Positions 61,487 through 62,023 of a stretch of 62,023 nt of DNA are shown here, piece after piece. Under the pieces are notes generated by a model. That model did not search any database. It was not told the origin of the DNA and saw nothing but the letters and a program-made list of their open reading frames with translations. Both the position numbers and the translations under genes were made by a program. Source of the DNA: Lachnospiraceae bacterium UBA938 (GTDB taxonomy: Bacteria; Bacillota; Clostridia; Lachnospirales; Lachnospiraceae); the NCBI GenBank assembly GCA_002293475.1, contig DBDG01000047.1, positions 11,298-73,320 of the forward strand, given 5' to 3'. Numbering within the stretch: position 1 is the stretch's first letter; the number at the start of each line of letters is the position of its first letter.

Positions 61487-62023
61487 ACCCCCTTTCCGCA
61501 AGACTCGGATAGGAAGCGTGCCGCCTGTTCGGCTGCCTTGCTAAATATATTATATTATCAATGTTCTGTAACGGGGCTAATCATTGGGGTTTAATTGGAG
61601 AAATAATGTTTAGAACAAACATGAATATTAAACTATTCGACATTAGAGTATTAGAGTATTAGAGTATTAGAGTAATTAGAATTTATAAAATTCTTTTTCT
61701 TGTTTCATTATATCCAATCTTGGCAATGAAATCAATAGGGTTATCTAATAATATAACCGAATATAAACAAAATCTCATAATAGAAGTCGAATCAAGCACA
61801 TCTAAGCAGAATCTTTACTGGTAACCCAGCAACAAAAGAACGATACTCAGTTAACCTAGAATACTTGAACACTACCGCTTACGAAGAGCTAGGCAGAAAG
61901 TGTTTGCATTTTTCCGGACAAAGATTGGAGCACTGTCTGAGCGAAGCGAGTTTGCTCCGTTCTTTGGCTGGAAAAATGCAAATCAGCTTTCTGACTGGCG
62001 GAGTAGTGGGTAACAAATCCAAA
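61487..62023. other. Right-edge non-coding region
   Basis: No coding frame is supported. It has a TATTAGAG-type short tandem repeat (about 61640-61670), AT-rich sequence, and the large palindrome at 61895-61992. Confidence 0.75.
61895..61992. repeat. 98-base imperfect palindrome
   Basis: Nested inverted repeats: AGAAAG/CTTTCT at the ends, TTTGCATTTTTCC/GGAAAAATGCAAA (perfect 13 bp), CAAAGA/TCTTTG and GGAGCA/TGCTCC, around a 20-base loop containing GAGCGAAGCGAG. Imperfect pairing continues outside (ACTAC/GTAGT). It is unlike the 240-bp family. It may be a strong terminator or a DNA recombination site. Confidence 0.85.

Noticed and set aside
61619..61675. An 18-codon frame starting MFRTNMNIK after GGAG
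   Set aside because: It ends within the TATTAGAG repeat, and has no hydrophobic helix or family likeness.

Overview
The window looks like a motile, anaerobic, Gram-positive member of the Clostridia, most likely Lachnospiraceae or a close relative. The evidence is a single-strand fla/che operon in Bacillus/Clostridium gene order, FliY in place of FliN, CodY directly upstream of flgB, a trp T-box leader, strong AGGAGG-type ribosome sites with some TTG/GTG starts, and a holin-like type I toxin at the right edge. Every convincing protein gene lies on the minus strand, so transcription runs from high to low coordinates. The genus assignment is inference.

Layout from right to left, in the direction of transcription. 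62.0-60.6 kb is non-coding except for a 27-residue toxin peptide with a convergent antisense promoter; it also holds a 98-nt palindrome, a 243-bp hairpin element and a 43-bp tandem array. 60.6-57.7 kb carries comM (yifB) and dprA. 57.6-39.8 kb is a type IV pilus locus: a CheX/CheC-like phosphatase with PilB-type N-terminal repeats, a stand-alone CheY, pilB, pilC, a major pilin, pilD, a pilM-pilN fusion, pilO, four minor-pilin-like genes (one of 894 codons) and a large anchored DUF5057-like protein. 39.75-34.9 kb is a T-box-controlled trpDCFBA operon that lacks trpEG. A secreted GH19 chitinase with two chitin-binding modules follows, then topA and codY.

29.4 kb to the left edge is the flagellar operon: flgB-flgC-fliE-fliF-fliG-fliH-fliI-fliJ-(motE-like)-fliK-flgD-(TIGR02530-like)-flgE-swrD-motA-motB-fliL-fliM-fliY-cheY-fliO-fliP-fliQ-[broken methyltransferase]-fliR-flhB-flhA-flhF-flhG-pilZ-cheB. 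CheB runs off the left edge. The genes cover the rod, MS ring, switch, export gate and ATPase, hook, stator and placement GTPases. FliY, the two CheY proteins and the CheX-like protein form two CheY/phosphatase pairs, one in the flagellar operon and one beside the pilus ATPase.

Three things stand out. First, a family of three 240-244 bp near-palindromic elements, two between flhB and flhA and one at 61 kb, each with about 30-bp terminal inverted repeats and two central hairpins whose stems co-vary between copies. Second, the CheY plus MshEN-like/CheX module beside a PilB that itself carries an MshEN-type c-di-GMP-binding motif. Third, a repeated tendency for the flagellar operon to carry tandem repeats, palindromes or a frameshifted gene in its intergenic gaps. 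No tRNA, rRNA, CRISPR array, complete IS or prophage was seen.
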